Of a DNA stretch of 64,000 nucleotides, positions 32,554-44,261 are shown one piece after another (position 1 is the stretch's first letter; each line of letters starts with the position of its first letter). The notes under the pieces are model-generated. The model was not told where the DNA came from. It made no database searches and saw only the letters and a list, made by a program, of their open reading frames with translations. The stretch is taken from contig NW_020312775.1 of the NCBI RefSeq assembly GCF_003265705.1, positions 4,730,822-4,794,821 of the forward strand, given 5' to 3'. This DNA is from Callorhinus ursinus. Its lineage: Eukaryota; Chordata; Mammalia; Carnivora; Otariidae. The position numbers and the translations under genes were made by a program.

Positions 32554-33794
32554 ACTCATTTGAAAAATCATTGTATTAAAATGGCTTTGCAAACACTGCA
32601 GAAAGCTACCTAAATTGCCCAGGATCCATAGGGCCTGCCACAGCATCTCAGTTGTTGAAGAATATCCCTTATTGCATCAGTTGAAAGAATATTTAAAACA
32701 GACACAATTGCCCCAAAAAATCCAAAGGCAGAATATTTCAGTAGATAGAGTAATTGTGAGGCCACTTTTATGCTCTTCCTGTGGCATGACTTTTCTCAGA
32801 TGGACTACAGGGACAGCATGTGATATTAGAATGTTTGGAGAATTATGAGCAATTAGAAAACCATTTGAATTGTCCAGTTGTTCTGGAGTTAAGATTTTTA
32901 CTGAGAGAAGCATTAGAATTATGTCTCCATCCAGAGTCATAGGATTTTATGTGGATTTTACCTATGCTGGGAGCTAAGGAGCTTACTGACTCAATCTGAG
33001 TTTTTTTTTTTTAAATCTAGGTCTTCAATTATCACCTAGCCCAAATGTCCTGAACCTTTTTATGTTTATGATTTTACTAGTTGATCCATAAGCTTAGAGA
33101 CAAGGATTTGATATATTTAAACTCTCAGACCCAGATGTGATTTGAGCTAAAGCTTTCCAGGTTGCTAGGGTGGCTCTTCTGTCCAATGTTGGCTCCACTC
33201 TTATGTGAAGTTCTGAATGGTATCTGGTGCTAAGAAACAACACATATCACACTACATTAGTCACCTATCCCCATCACCATCACCAGCAATTTCTTGTTGC
33301 TGTTCTTCTTTATTTTCACTTCAAGATCTATAATACATGCATAACAGAAAGAGTGGGATGGATAATTGATGTAAAATTGTTAAATGTTTAGTGTAAGGGC
33401 ATTTGCTGGTTAGGGTGATAGCTAACAAGATTTGAGCATGCTGAGCAACAGCTTAATAACTTGAATAGGGATCTCATCATTATCATCCAATGCCTGGGCA
33501 GCCTCTAGGAAAAAGCCAACTATTTACTGCAGAGAACAATAGGCAGGAGGAGTATTCAGTGTCATGCTTGTTTGGTCCCCTGGCTGAGGAAGCTGGCCTA
33601 AAGTTTAAAGATTAAGTGGGTAGGTTTTGAATCCTATTGCCTTGATTGGGGTCTTCCTTCTAGGGGAATTTGAACTCATGTCACTCCCATGCTTTCACAT
33701 AGAGAATCAGGATAGTGTTAGCTTTGTGAGGAAAGTAGAGAGGTTTGGATGATTGTGGTCTTCTCTGGGAAGGAAGAGAAGGGATTCATCCTGT
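32554..33794. other. No gene recognised; unassigned sequence
   Basis: A 77-codon frame at 32615-32848 shows no known domain. It includes a T-run at 33001-33012. Nothing else is assignable. Confidence 0.45.
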
Positions 33795-34650
33795 CAACTG
33801 ACTTAAGTATTAAGTGCTTACTATATATGCTAGTCACTATGCTAGATGCCTAGGATATAGTGATGTGCTTTGGGTTCTCAGGGAGTTTATCATCTAGAAG
33901 ATGAGATGGGCTTTAATCAAATAATCACATTAATGGTAATGATTGTATCATCACAACTGAGACAAGTATTCTGCGGAAAAGAAACATGATTTTCTGAAAG
34001 CATCTAGCAAAGGAAACTGACCTACAGTAGGGAGCTCAGGAAGTTTTTCTATGGTAGAGACATTTACATTCAAGCCAAGCTCCAAAAGATGAGTAAGGGT
34101 TAACTAAATGTGTGTTTGTGTGGGTGTATGGGGTGGAAAGGGGATGCTGGGAAGAACATTCCAAATCCATAGAAGAGCATATGCCCAGGCTCTGTAGCAG
34201 GAAGAAAGGGAGTCTGGTCACAGAACTTAAAAGAAAGCTAGCATGTTTAAAGCAGAGAGAGCATGGGGAGAGTGAAACAAGATGAAACTGGAGAGGTAGG
34301 CAGGACCAGACTATGCAGAGGCTTGTAGACCCTGATAAAGAGTTTAGTCTAAAAAAAAAAAAAAAAAAAAAAAAGTTTAGTCTCTACCCTAAGATCAACA
34401 GGAAACCAGTGAAAGGTTTTATTTAGGCAGGTGACACACTAGGATTTTATTTTTAAAGATTACACAGATATCTATGTGGAGAATGGGCTAATGGGCAACA
34501 AGAGTGGAAGTGGGGAGACCAGATGAGAGGGCAGTAATCCAAGTAAGAGAAAGTGGTAGATGAGGTCTTGAATGGACTAATCAAGGAACTTTCAGTTAAT
34601 GAATAAATCAGCAAAGAATTACTTGGCACCTGTCTAATATGCATGGCTGG
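33795..34650 (-). mobile_element. LINE-2, antisense
   Basis: Reading left to right it is the reverse of an L2: 'taagtgcttactatatatgc', 'agatgcctaggatatagtga', 'agaacattccaaatccatag', 'agcatatgcccaggctctgt', 'ggaaaccagtgaaaggtttt', 'gtggagaatgggctaatggg'. The copy is old. A pure A-run insertion (34351-34374) breaks it. Confidence 0.75.
34341..34383 (+). mobile_element. Poly(A)-only retro-insertion with 10-bp TSD
   Basis: agtttagtct occurs at 34341-34350 and again at 34374-34383, separated only by a run of A (34351-34374, last A shared). A target duplication around bare poly(A) is the expected outcome of L1-type target-primed reverse transcription that stopped within the tail. Confidence 0.8.
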
Positions 34651-34817
34651 CTCTACTCTCACCTTGTTTTTAGCAGCTCAGCTTCTGTCTAATGATCAAG
34701 AATTCCAATTAATGGAGCTGAGTTAATAAGGTGTTACTTTATTAAAAGTATTACCATTTAAGGAAATCTGGAGAATGAATTGATTCAAATGTTGTTAACT
34801 AGTGTTCTCATATAAAA

Positions 34818-35028
34818 CACTATTTCTCAATCTGTGATCCCCAAAAGTTAGTGTCTCAGAGTCTCCTGGGGGTTGGAGGAGCAGGGAGGGGGAGGCCTAT
34901 AAGAAAATAAAATTCCTGGGCCCTACCCCAGACCTATAAAATCAGAATTTTCAGGAGGAGCTCGGGAAAGGGTATATTTAACAGGCTTTCCAGGTGTTTC
35001 TGATGAACACTAAAGTCTGAGAATTGCT
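34818..35028 (+). mobile_element. hAT-Charlie element (MER5/MER20 type)
   Basis: It starts 'cactatttctcaatctgtga' and ends 'taaagtctgagaattgct', the inverted ends (cagt.ttctcaa / ttgagaa..ctg) of this group. Inside are 'tcctgggccctaccccagac' and 'ataaaatcagaattttcagg'. Non-autonomous, non-coding. Confidence 0.7.
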
Positions 35029-35404
35029 TATAGATGCTAATTTAGAGACTGACTTTGAACAACTGTGACAGAGAAGAAAGGAGTGGACATTCCAGATTGA
35101 AGGTGGCTGTGAGAAAATGTCAAGAAGTGAGAATCAGCCAGGTGAGTGCAAGGAAAGAGTAGTAAGTAGACTGACTTTGCCAGGGGGCAGGAGCCTTGTT
35201 GGGAGCAATGAAAAATCTCCTTGAGCAGGAGAAAGAAGAGAAGGGACAGCATGCCTAAGAGAACAGTCCTACGAAACCTGAGACAGATTGAATGAAACAA
35301 GTTTTATAATCCCAGAGGTACTGGATGAGGGGTTTATGAGACTGCAAACTTGGAATTTCCCTCTCCCATGAAATGAAGAGAATATTAATACCACTTACTG
35401 GTCA
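35029..35404. other. Unassigned; possibly more antisense L2
   Basis: 'gtggacattccagattgaag' and following purine-rich text resemble the reversed L2 body seen at 34000-34300, but the match is weak. Confidence 0.35.
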
Positions 35405-35616
35405 CATAGCAATAGCCAACCTCACTGAGTTTGTATGATATGCCAGGCATTTCACGAAGTATTTAAAATGCATCATATCATTTAATCCTCCCAGTATCTC
35501 TATGAGATAGATACTATAATTATCCCCATTTTAGAGATAAAGAAATTGAGGCACAGAGAGATAAAGTAACTTGCTTATGGTAACATAGCTAGTAAGTGGC
35601 TGGACCAGAATTCTAA
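35405..35616 (+). mobile_element. MIR SINE
   Basis: A well-preserved core: 'tatcatttaatcctcccagt', 'ttatccccattttagagata', 'attgaggcacagagagataa', 'cttgcttatggtaacatagc' and 'tagtaagtggctggaccaga'. MIR is a tRNA-derived SINE that used L2 machinery. Confidence 0.9.
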
Positions 35617-35729
35617 AGAGTCTATCTCTCGAGATTATACCTTTAGTTACATGCTGGGCCACTCATGTCAACTATCATTTATGCCCACAAGGGTTAATAG
35701 TTCTCTAATTAAAGGTTCATCAGTTCTTT

Positions 35730-35926
35730 GGGGCACCGGTGTGGCTCAATTGGTTAAGCGTCTGCCTTCGGCTTGGGTCATGATCCCATGGTCCTGGGAT
35801 CGAGCCCCGCATGGGGCTCCCTATACAGCAGGGAGGTCTGCTCCCTCTCCCTCTGTCCCTCCTCCCTGCTTGTGTTTTCTCTCTCTCTCTCAAATAAATA
35901 AATAGATAAAATCTTTTTTTTAAAAA
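35730..35926 (+). mobile_element. Can-SINE
   Basis: Full head ('ggggcaccggtgtggctcaa'), body ('gtcatgatcccatggtcctg'), CT-rich stretch and AATAAATAAATAGATAAAATC tail. The flanks 'ggttcatcagttcttt' and 'gggttaattagttctttt' are an imperfect target duplication. Confidence 0.93.
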
Positions 35927-36004
35927 AGGGTTAATTAGTTCTTTTGGACATGATAATCATGATGCATAATGGAGGCTTGTCCCTGCGGTCCAAAGACAAT
36001 TCAG

Positions 36005-36368
36005 GCCATAATAAAGCTTAACCAAAAAAAGAAAAGGAACAAACAAACAAAAAGCAGAATCAGATCTATAAATACAGAGAACAAACTGATGGTTGCCGGA
36101 AGGGAGGGTGGAGGGGAGTGGGCAAAATGGGTGAAGGGGAGTGGGAGATCCAAGCTTCCAGTTGTGGAATGAATAAATCATGAGAATAAAAGACACAGCA
36201 TAAGAAATATAGTCAATGATGTTGTGATAGTGATGTACTGATATATTGGAACAGAGGGTAGCTACACTTGTGGTGAAAATAGCATAATATATATAAACTT
36301 GTCAAATCACGATGTTGTTCACCTGAAACTAATGTAACATTGTGTGTCAACTATACTCAAAAAAAATG
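36005..36368 (+). mobile_element. L1 3' UTR, sense, 5'-truncated
   Basis: 'tacagagaacaaactgatgg', 'aagaaatatagtcaatgatg' and 'tcacctgaaactaatgtaac' followed by 'gtgtcaactatactcaaaaa' are a mammalian L1 3' UTR and A-rich end. It is the sense counterpart of the family present antisense at 3529-4096. No ORF2 part remains. Confidence 0.88.
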
Positions 36369-36550
36369 TTTAGCTAAGGCCTGGATAAGCACACAATCTC
36401 ATGCAGTACTCCTCACATCTTGCTTTGTAAATTGATGATGGTCTATGATGAGTTAGTATAGCTGTTGAGAGGAAGCATTTGGGAACGTCACAGCAATTAC
36501 AGTACTTTTATGGCTGCTGATGTTAACAAAATAAATTGGGGTTTTATTTT

Positions 36551-36749
36551 ATTTTATTTTTTAAGATTTTATTTATTTATTTGAGAGAGAGAACGAGCAC
36601 AAGCCAGGAAGAGAAGAGGAGGGAGAGGGAGACAGAGAAGCAGGATCCCTGTTGAGCAGGGAGCCCAGCAGGGGGCTGATCCCAGGACCCCAGGATCATG
36701 ACCTGAGCCGAAGGAAGACACTCAACTGACTGAGCCACACAGGCACCCC
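36551..36749 (-). mobile_element. Can-SINE with target duplication
   Basis: The sequence is a reversed tail ('aagattttatttatttattt'), GA-rich block, 'gagcagggagcccagcaggg' and reversed head 'ctcaactgactgagccacac'. Imperfect duplications flank it at 36533-36550 (aaattggggttttatttt) and 36750-36767 (aaatggggcttttatttt). Confidence 0.93.
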
Positions 36750-36767
36750 AAATGGGGCTTTTATTTT

Positions 36768-37367
36768 GCATGACTTTTTTTTCATTATCTTTTTCTAGTA
36801 ATTTATTTTTATCATATTTTGTAGAACAAAAGTGTGGTTCTTCACTCCAGATAATTCGTGACACATGGGTCTCATGGCTATGAGAAATGTAAACAACTAA
36901 TAATACGAAGGTATTTTCAAGTACCGGTGTGGGATGGTAAGCTGACCAGTGGAGCTAATCTGAACCTTTATTTTGACATGGCAGCCTCTTCTAAATTACA
37001 GAATCATCCCTCTTGAGGATCATTATGACAGATTACAGTGTGAAACCACTCCTTTTTTAGTGGCTTAGATTTTTAGAGGTCATGCATTTAATTCTGGACA
37101 ATTACTGTCAGTTTAAACATTCAAGATGAAAGAAGAAGGCATATAATAATTAAGCAGAAGCATATAGAACCTGAGAAGTAAAAATTCAATGGCATAGTAG
37201 ATAGAATGAGGGAAATAGAAAGGGAACCCTTGTTTTCATTGACACTATTCAGAGTCAGATGTTAAAGAATCTTGAATGCTTTCAATTTGTACTTTTGCTA
37301 AAAATGGAATAAGATATGGGAGAAAATGACACAGTAGCATTGAATAAGTCTTCTGGCAGTGTTTATT
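36768..37367. other. No feature recognised
   Basis: Unassigned sequence, no repeat or exon evidence. Confidence 0.45.
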
Positions 37368-37545
37368 CATTCATTTGTTCAACAAATATTTAATGTGCGC
37401 CTATTACATACCTGTCACTCTGCTTGGCACTTACGGATACAAAGAACAACCAGATTGCATCGCCGTCCTCAAGGAGGTCATAGTCTAGTAGACAGCCATG
37501 AAAACAACCATAAATATGATAAAATTTGATAAGTAAAAATAGAGT
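37368..37545 (-). mobile_element. LINE-2 3' end, antisense
   Basis: 'ttcaacaaatatttaatgtg', 'cactctgcttggcacttacg', 'cctcaaggaggtcatagtct' and 'agtagacagcc' are the reversed L2 3' end in order. It stops shortly before a Tigger element. Confidence 0.8.
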
Positions 37546-37593
37546 AGTGATTCTCAAGGGGCTATCTGTTTCAGAATCAGAGTGGGAGAGAAG

Positions 37594-38059
37594 TATAGTA
37601 GTCCCCCCTTATCCACAGAGGATACATTCGAAGACCTCCAGTGGATGCCTGAAACTGTGGATAGTACCAAAGCCTATAAACACTATGGTTTTTCCTATAT
37701 ATACATACCTATGATAGAATTTAATTAATAAATTAGGCACAGTAAGAGATTAACAATAATAATCAAATAGAACAGTTTTAACAATATGCCATAATAAAAG
37801 TTATATGAATGCAGTCTCTCTCAAAACATCTTATTGTACTACACTCACTCTTCTTGCAGTGATGTGAGATGATAAAATGTCTAGGAGATGAGAGAAAGTG
37901 TGGTGAATGATGTAGGCATTTTGATGTACTGTTCAGTTACTATTGACCTTCTGATTATACAGTATATCAGAAGGAGGATCATCTGTTTTTAAGCTGTGGT
38001 TGGCCATGGGTAACTTTAACCATGGAATGCTAAACCACAGATAAGGGGGGACTACTGTA
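37594..38059. mobile_element. Tigger-type Tc1/mariner MITE with TIRs and TA duplication
   Basis: The left end 'tagtagtccccccttatc' (from 37596) is the inverted complement of the right end 'gataaggggggactactg' (to 38057), with TA on both sides. Internal sequence such as 'tttaattaataaattaggca' and 'gcagtgatgtgagatgataa' fits a known short Tigger-derived family. At 462 bp it has no transposase ORF and would depend on a Tigger transposase. Confidence 0.92.
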
Positions 38060-40586
38060 GTTTGAAATATCATATCAATATTATATCACCTTATATGTAG
38101 CAGAAGAAAAAAGTAAGCACATTGGTTTCTTAGGACAGAAAATAAAGATCAGTAAAATTTGGCTGCTGGTAGAGATAAGATGATGGTTTTCCAGACCAAG
38201 AGTTATCTGGACTCTCAACTTGGTGTGAATGGCTATACCAGTGTCTTTGCAATGAGCAGGTAAGAGGGGAAGAATGGCAGGAAGAATGCAAGATGTTTAT
38301 TAAAAAGGGGCATAAGTTTAAAAACTTGAGAAACACTTGTCAAATCTAGGTATAAAGATTTATGGGAACTTGGAGGCTAAAATACTACTTGAGGTTGGAG
38401 GGAAGAAGACAGAGAATGCATTTAGGGTTGCAAACTTTCAATAAGGAGTCCAAATGTAAGCAATAAGGAATGAATGAGGCAGATAAAGAAGGAGCCCCTG
38501 ATGCCCCACTTCTGAAGCATAAAGTTATCCCCCTACATCCTTGGCAGTTCAAGAACAGGATGTGCTACCCACAACAACAGCAGCACTGCCCTCGAAACCT
38601 TTTGGATGCCATTGGATCTAGAAGTCCAGGCTTTCAAACACTACTCTTTCACAAACTAGGCATGATAAACTCTGTAACCTCACAGATCTGCTGTGAGGCT
38701 CATACAAGATGCTAGATGTAAAAGCATTTTGTGAATTCTTAGAGAGCATGTGCTTGTGTGTTGGCTCACTCTGCCCTCCCAGGCTTCCCTAAGGCAATCA
38801 AAAGCCCCCAAGGATAAGTGAGATAATCATCGTAGGAGGCATTAAGCATCTCAGAAGGAAAGTAGCATATGGAAATATTAATAATGACGATCCACATCTG
38901 TTTCTTCCTGTTAATTCCTTTCTTTCAAGCTTGACACCAAGGGAGCCCACACACAATGCCTTCTACAATTGAAAGTGGGCTGCATTCCCATGTTTTTAGC
39001 TGCTGAGTACTTTGTTTCCAATTCAAAAGCAATGGTCCTTTTTTTAAGTTTAATATTTCTTGCCAAAATCTGTAGACAGATTACTTATATGAATGTCATG
39101 TGCATACACTGATCATCATCTCCTATTGTTTGAAGCCATATACCAGATATCAGATGATGATGAACTATTGGTCACATCTGGCAGAGCCTTTCAGGAAACT
39201 TAGAGACTGAAATCACTGGCGGAGCAGAGCTCACTGAGGGCAAAAGATGAACAGTGTGGTTTTTCTACAAGCAAAATAGTGGGGAAATAACTCTCAGCCA
39301 AACATCTTTGAATGCTAATGGTCCCTTACAGTGCAATTCCATTCTTCTGACTCAAAAGGGCTGCACCTATCACTAGGGTTACCTCCTCTTGATCAGAGGC
39401 TCAGACCTGAGTCACTCATAAAGCAAAACCAGGCCTGACCTAGGCAGTCCCATCAAGGAGAGAAATGAGAAACCTCAAAGCGGGCTGGGGTGGGCAAGGG
39501 TGCCAGAAGCATAAAGAAATATTTTACAACACCTTAAATACCACTGACCTCCCTAATCTATGTGCTTTCTGGAGTGGTATAGGGGTCAATCCACAGCAAA
39601 AGTTAAAGTCGGCAGCCAGTACGACTCTTCTGAACCATACCAGGAAGTAAGCAAAGGTGAGCTCTGTAGACCTCAACCACCTTCTTCCTATCCTGGGCCC
39701 TCTCCTGGCCTTCCCAGCTGCCCACGTTTCAACCCGTTCCCTCTTCTCCTTTATATCACCTTGTCCTATGTCTTTTTCCTGAGTGCCTTCCTCAATTAAG
39801 TTCTGGTCTGGTCAATTTATTAGAGCTAAGAAATTAATAGCTTCTAATGCTTTTGCCTCTAAACTTGGGCTTTCTATCTTAAAAGCAAAGGAATGAGTAG
39901 AGACGCAATTAGGTGTTGGGGTGGAGTAAGGAGCGGCTTCTGTATATCTCCCTGTCTATTGCATGGATGATACAGGTGATGGGCTGGCACTATAGGCCAG
40001 AATTTCCACTGTGATTCAGAGGTACAATATAGAGCACAGTGATATATTTTGCCTTTACCTTAGGCCAAGAGAATTGAAAGAGTTAAACACTACAATTTAG
40101 TATACCAAGATTAAAGCAATTATTGTAAATTAGCTTAATCATTCCTCTATGCCCCTTTGGAGGCAGTTTTTTTTTATCCTGTTGTCACTACCAAATAAAT
40201 GGAGGCTTGTGAATACAGATAAACTTAATTTTTAAGGGATTATATATGCTCAAAGGTTCTGATGCTTTTAATTAAAAATTTCCTTATTATATAAATGAAA
40301 GTATCTGTGTTGTAGCAGTGTGAGATACCAGGAGAGCATGAATGAAATATGGGAAGGAGATGATGGCTAACATGTGGTTGTCTTTTCATTTCTCCAACAT
40401 ATTTTTATTTAAAGACAGCAAGATCTATTCTTAGGATGGCCTCTGACTGACTCTGGAACTCCTTAAGGCTAGAGAACAGGGAGCAGCTTAAATGATTCCC
40501 TCCTTTTCAAGCCATAGATTTTAGTCTTCTGTTTCTGGAACACTCCAGCAAGGAATCACTAAGGGAGTACTCCAGCAGATGGAGAG
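38060..40586. other. No gene recognised; one faint MIR
   Basis: Mostly unassigned. 38620-38745 may be a reversed MIR ('gtaacctcacagatctgctg', 'tgtgaggctcatacaagatg'). Open frames at 38470-38715, 39465-39650 and 39560-39799 have no recognisable domain and no matching splice sites. Confidence 0.45.
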
Positions 40587-40755
40587 CAGTGCGTCTCAAG
40601 CTTTAATGTGCATATAAATCACTTGAGAATCTTTTAAAATGCAGATTCTGATTCATTATCTTGGAGTAATGCCCAAAATGCTTCATTTCTAACAAGTTCC
40701 CTGGTGATGCTGATGCTGCTTGTCCATGGAACATATTTTGTGTCACAAGGAACAT
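40587..40755 (+). mobile_element. MER5A-type hAT element
   Basis: 'cagtgcgtctcaagctttaa' opens it, then 'atgcagattctgattcatta', 'catttctaacaagttccctg' and 'gtgatgctgatgctgcttgt'. This matches MER5A along its length. Non-coding MITE of the Charlie hAT group. Confidence 0.88.
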
Positions 40756-41396
40756 TCTAGATACAGAGTCTAGATACTGAGCCCTCTTTGGCTAGTTGCA
40801 GTTTGAGTATGAAGAGGCTCAGTGGAAAAGTAGCACAGTTCTATCTGAACCAAGTGAAGGGCAAAGGAAACAAAAGGGAGGCAGACATGAGGCTGATTGT
40901 ACTCATGCTCCCTAACCTTTCTGAGGTGACTCTTAAAGCAGCTTCAATTGTCTGGGACTTAAGAAATTTGGTGATTTCAAATGTAAATAAATGGAATTCT
41001 AGATGAAAGCATGAAAATGGGAAGAAAAACTCCCTGGCAGGAGCAATGCTTATTTTTTGCTTTGACCCTTGTTACTGTTTCTGCCTACAACTTCTCTGGC
41101 TTGAGAATCACTTGAACAAAGACAGAATGATTTAAAAATAAAAATAGATTAGAGAAACAAATTGTCTTCTGTTTCTGCCAAAAGGAAATATGGAATCTGG
41201 GAAATTATCATCCAGCATGGGGCAGTCCGGGCTGAAGAGAAAGGAAGGGAGAGAAGTCCAGAAGAAAGACATTTCCAAATCCATCAACTATACATGGAGC
41301 ATCATCAAGTTTTAGATGTTGTCCTGGGATAAATAAGTACATCAGACATAACCTCTGTTTTAGGAATTTATGGTCTTAGGAAAATATTGGAATAAA

Positions 41397-41398
<2 letters not shown>
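40756..41398. other. No feature recognised
   Basis: Unassigned; 72-codon frame at 40788-41006 without domain signature. Confidence 0.45.
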
Positions 41399-41433
<35 letters not shown>

Positions 41434-41443
41434 NNNNNNNNNN

Positions 41444-41478
<35 letters not shown>
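41399..41478. repeat. (CA)n microsatellite containing a ten-N assembly gap
   Basis: AC/CA units on both sides of ten Ns at 41434-41443. Both sides are pure CA, so the gap most likely hides more CA units, and its true size is unknown. Confidence 0.97.
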
Positions 41479-41482
<4 letters not shown>

Positions 41483-41651
41483 CCATAAATACCAACTTGT
41501 GTCAAAGTTCCAGTGAAGACACCTGTTGGTTAAAGAAAAGGCTGTGTCTCTGGGGAGTAAAGATTACTCTAGAAGGGAAGGTTGGGTCAGACTGCAAAGG
41601 TCCTTGAATGTGAAGTGTATCCTGTGGGCAATTAGAAGTTAATGATGTTTT

Positions 41652-41848
41652 GTTTTTTTTTAAAGATTTTATTTGTTTATTTGAGAGAGAGAATGAGATA
41701 GAGAGAGAGCATGAGAGGGGGGAGGGTCCGAGGGAGAAGCAGACTCACTACTGAGCAGGAAGCCTGATGCAGGACTCGATCCCGGGACTCCAGGATCATG
41801 ACCTGAGCCGAAAGCAGTCGCCTAACCAACTGAGCCACCCAGGCAGCC
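41652..41848 (-). mobile_element. Can-SINE with perfect 18-bp target duplication
   Basis: Reversed tail, GA-rich block, 'ctactgagcaggaagcctga', 'gatcccgggactccaggatc' and reversed head 'gcctaaccaactgagccacc'. agaagttaatgatgtttt stands at 41634-41651 and 41849-41866. Confidence 0.97.
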
Positions 41849-41934
41849 AGAAGTTAATGATGTTTTGATGGGGCTGGGGATACCATATGCAAAAGAGCAT
41901 TTTAGCATGATCAATCTGGAACACTTTGAGCAAT

Positions 41935-43460
41935 TCAATTCAACAAACATTTACTGAGTATTAAGCATAGTCCCAGAGTCCAAGGTGCAGAGCTATGTAA
42001 GGATATAAAAAAAAGACAAAATCTCTATCCTGTCAGGGAGACAGATAAACTTAATATACTAATATGGAATTATCTCCAATATAGACTGTTAAGTACAAAC
42101 ATGTAATGCATAGAACGATAAGTTTAATATACCACTATTTTTTAAAAAGGATGGAGGGAAGAAATGTATGTTTGCAAATGTATTTATATATGTATAAGTT
42201 TTATTGGCAAGGATACACAAAAGTCTGATAATATTGTTTGCCTCCAGCGGAGAGGATTAGGGTGGGTGGCAGGGAAATTGTACACATATTCTTTGGTACT
42301 CCGAGTTTTGAAACAAATGAATGTATTATCTACCCATAACATTTAGAGATATATAACAAAATGTTGTGTATGGTTGTATGGGAGAGGGAAAAGATGAATT
42401 TCAGTTGAGAGAATCTTTGAAGACTTCTTAGAGCATGTGGGCTATGAAGCTGTGTCTTTGGAAGGTAGCATTTCCACAGGTGACAGTTTGAGTGGGAAGT
42501 ATTTCAAGCAGAGGACAAAGTTTGCATTGAGTCACAGGGTGGGGGTAGGTCTATGCCATCTAATACAATAGCCACTAGCCACATATGGCTACTAAGCATT
42601 GGAAATGTGGCTAGTGCATACAAATTGAGATGCAGTGAAAGTACAAAATGTTCATGGGCTTTTTGAAAAGATAGTATGAAAAAGAATGTAAGGTGCTTCA
42701 TTAATAACTTTTATATTGTTTACATGTTTAAAGGATGATATTTTAGATATACTGGCTTGAATTAAATATATTAAAATTAATGTCACTTGTTTCTGTTTAG
42801 TTTTTAAAATGTAGCTACTAGATATTTTAAATTACATCTGTGGGTTGCATTGTATTTCTACTGGCCAGTGCTGATCTAGATAATGGAGATTTTTAGAGAA
42901 TGGTGAGTTAGGTTGTGATGGCTGCAGCAGAGATATATGGGTAAGAGTGAAAGGGAAGTTTGGGAAAAGTGAGCTAGGCCAAATTTGGAGGATGTTTGCT
43001 ATCGAGCTGAAGAGTTTGGATTTTAATTTTGTATTCTTTGGTGAGCCACTGTGGGGATTTGAGTGTGGAGATCAGATAATCAAATGGCTGCTTTGGACAG
43101 GGGTGAAAGTATAGGCAGAAAGAACAGTTATTACGGTCATCAAGGAGTGGGATCTGGATGTGGGTGGAGGCTTTGAAATCAGAAAGAGATCCATGTATAC
43201 TATGCTGTGAAGGGACAATTGATAGAACTGAGTGGAGGTGTGGATGTCAAAAACAAAATGAAGTTTTGTTAACCCTGGTGATTAAGAAGCAGCACATCAG
43301 TGCCAGTGATAAACACAATGAAGTCTGGAGTGGGAGCTGGATGGGAATTGCCTGGGAGAGAAGATAATTCTGAGTTTTGACATGGTGAGCTTGAGGTGGC
43401 CAGCTGAAATGTGGTATTAAGGGTATGAGAGAAACAGATGAGGCTTAGTAGAGGTGATCT
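41935..43460 (-). mobile_element. LINE-2, long antisense copy, split by an hAT element
   Basis: The start 'ttcaacaaacatttactgag' is the reversed L2 3' end. It continues through 'ttgagtgggaagtatttcaa', 'ttttggtgagccactgtgg', 'gacatggtgagcttgaggtg' and 'cagctgaaatgtggtattaa', all in the order expected for a reversed L2 body. A DNA transposon (42551-42873) interrupts it. Family order is from memory; decay is heavy. Confidence 0.7.
42551..42873. mobile_element. Non-autonomous DNA transposon (hAT-like) inside L2
   Basis: 'caatagccactagccacata' and 'ggaaatgtggctagtgcata' at the left, and 'gttgcattgtatttctactg' plus 'gccagtgctg' at the right, match a common mammalian element. Its ends read ctg..gtccaata..gtagccac / ..attatatttctattgga..agc.ctg. 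I do not assert the family name. No clear 8-bp duplication survives. Confidence 0.65.
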
Positions 43461-43469
43461 TGGCAGTGA

Positions 43470-43630
43470 GATAAATATAATAATGATTATATTTGTATGG
43501 CATTATAATATACAAAATGTTCTCACATACATTATTTTACATAATTCTTACAATAGTCCAAGAGTTTAACTAACTTGCCCAATGTAGCACAGCTACTTAG
43601 TGGCCAAGGTAGCATGCCAAAACTTGTTTT
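43470..43630 (+). mobile_element. MIR SINE
   Basis: 'ttctcacatacattatttta', 'cataattcttacaatagtcc', 'aactaacttgcccaatgtag' and 'cacagctacttagtggccaa' follow the MIR consensus order with an internal deletion. Confidence 0.75.
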
Positions 43631-43792
43631 ATTTCTATTACTGTAATTGAAATAAAATGCCAAAGGAAAACGTAGAGAAAACTTAGGCTCTAGATTATAC
43701 AATTTTTATTCCCCTAACCTGCTACCTTACTTGAGGGCCAGACCCAACCCTGGAACACCCCATCTTAGGTTCTCTTTAGTTATTTTAAATAT

Positions 43793-43870
43793 CATTTTTA
43801 GAGATGAGGAAACTGAGACCCTGGGAAATTAATGTCTATTAAAGGGATAGGTGGAAGTCAGACAAGGGCT
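43793..43870 (+). mobile_element. MIR fragment
   Basis: 'atttttagagatgaggaaac' and 'tgagaccctgggaaattaat' are the central MIR motif (ttttacagatgaggaaactgaggc). It is short and flanked by unassigned sequence. Confidence 0.55.
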
Positions 43871-43874
43871 CTGG

Positions 43875-44237
43875 TAGATTGCAATATTATTTCCAGGTAT
43901 TAATATTTCCTCCCTGTTATAGAGCACATCTCTGCTTCCTGCCATGAACCCTGCCAAATTAATGTGGGCTTGGTCATAAAACTCACTTTGGCCAATGGAA
44001 TGTAAGCCAAAGTGACCTTTACCACATATGATCAGAAGCTTTAAGAGGCATGGCATGGTTCAGATTTTTTTGTTCTTTTCCCTCTAATGTAAGAATGACA
44101 TGTCCCAAATAAAGGCTCCTCCTTCAGCATGTGAAACAACCACAGATGACCTGTAGTTGCCACATGGACTTTTGCTATGGTAACTGAGGTTTTATTGTTT
44201 GTAATAATAGTACAAACTAGCTAAAGCTGACTAATAC
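43875..44237 (+). mobile_element. MLT-type MaLR solo LTR (old)
   Basis: 'ttggccaatggaatgtaagc', 'aagtgacctttaccacatat' and the end 'aaactagctaaagctgacta' plus 'ataca' fit the class of ERVL-MaLR LTRs that end in '..aactaatac(a)'. No second LTR or internal region adjoins, so it is read as a solo LTR. Confidence 0.6.
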
Positions 44238-44261
44238 ATTACTCCATCGTATGTGTTTCAT

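Noticed and set aside
32615..32848. 77-codon frame with Cys motif as an exon
   Set aside because: No convincing splice sites, no domain, and it begins inside unassigned low-complexity sequence.
41399..41478. Regular repeat blocks as a CRISPR array or centromeric satellite
   Set aside because: Only dinucleotide units are present; no spacers or higher-order units occur here or elsewhere in the window.
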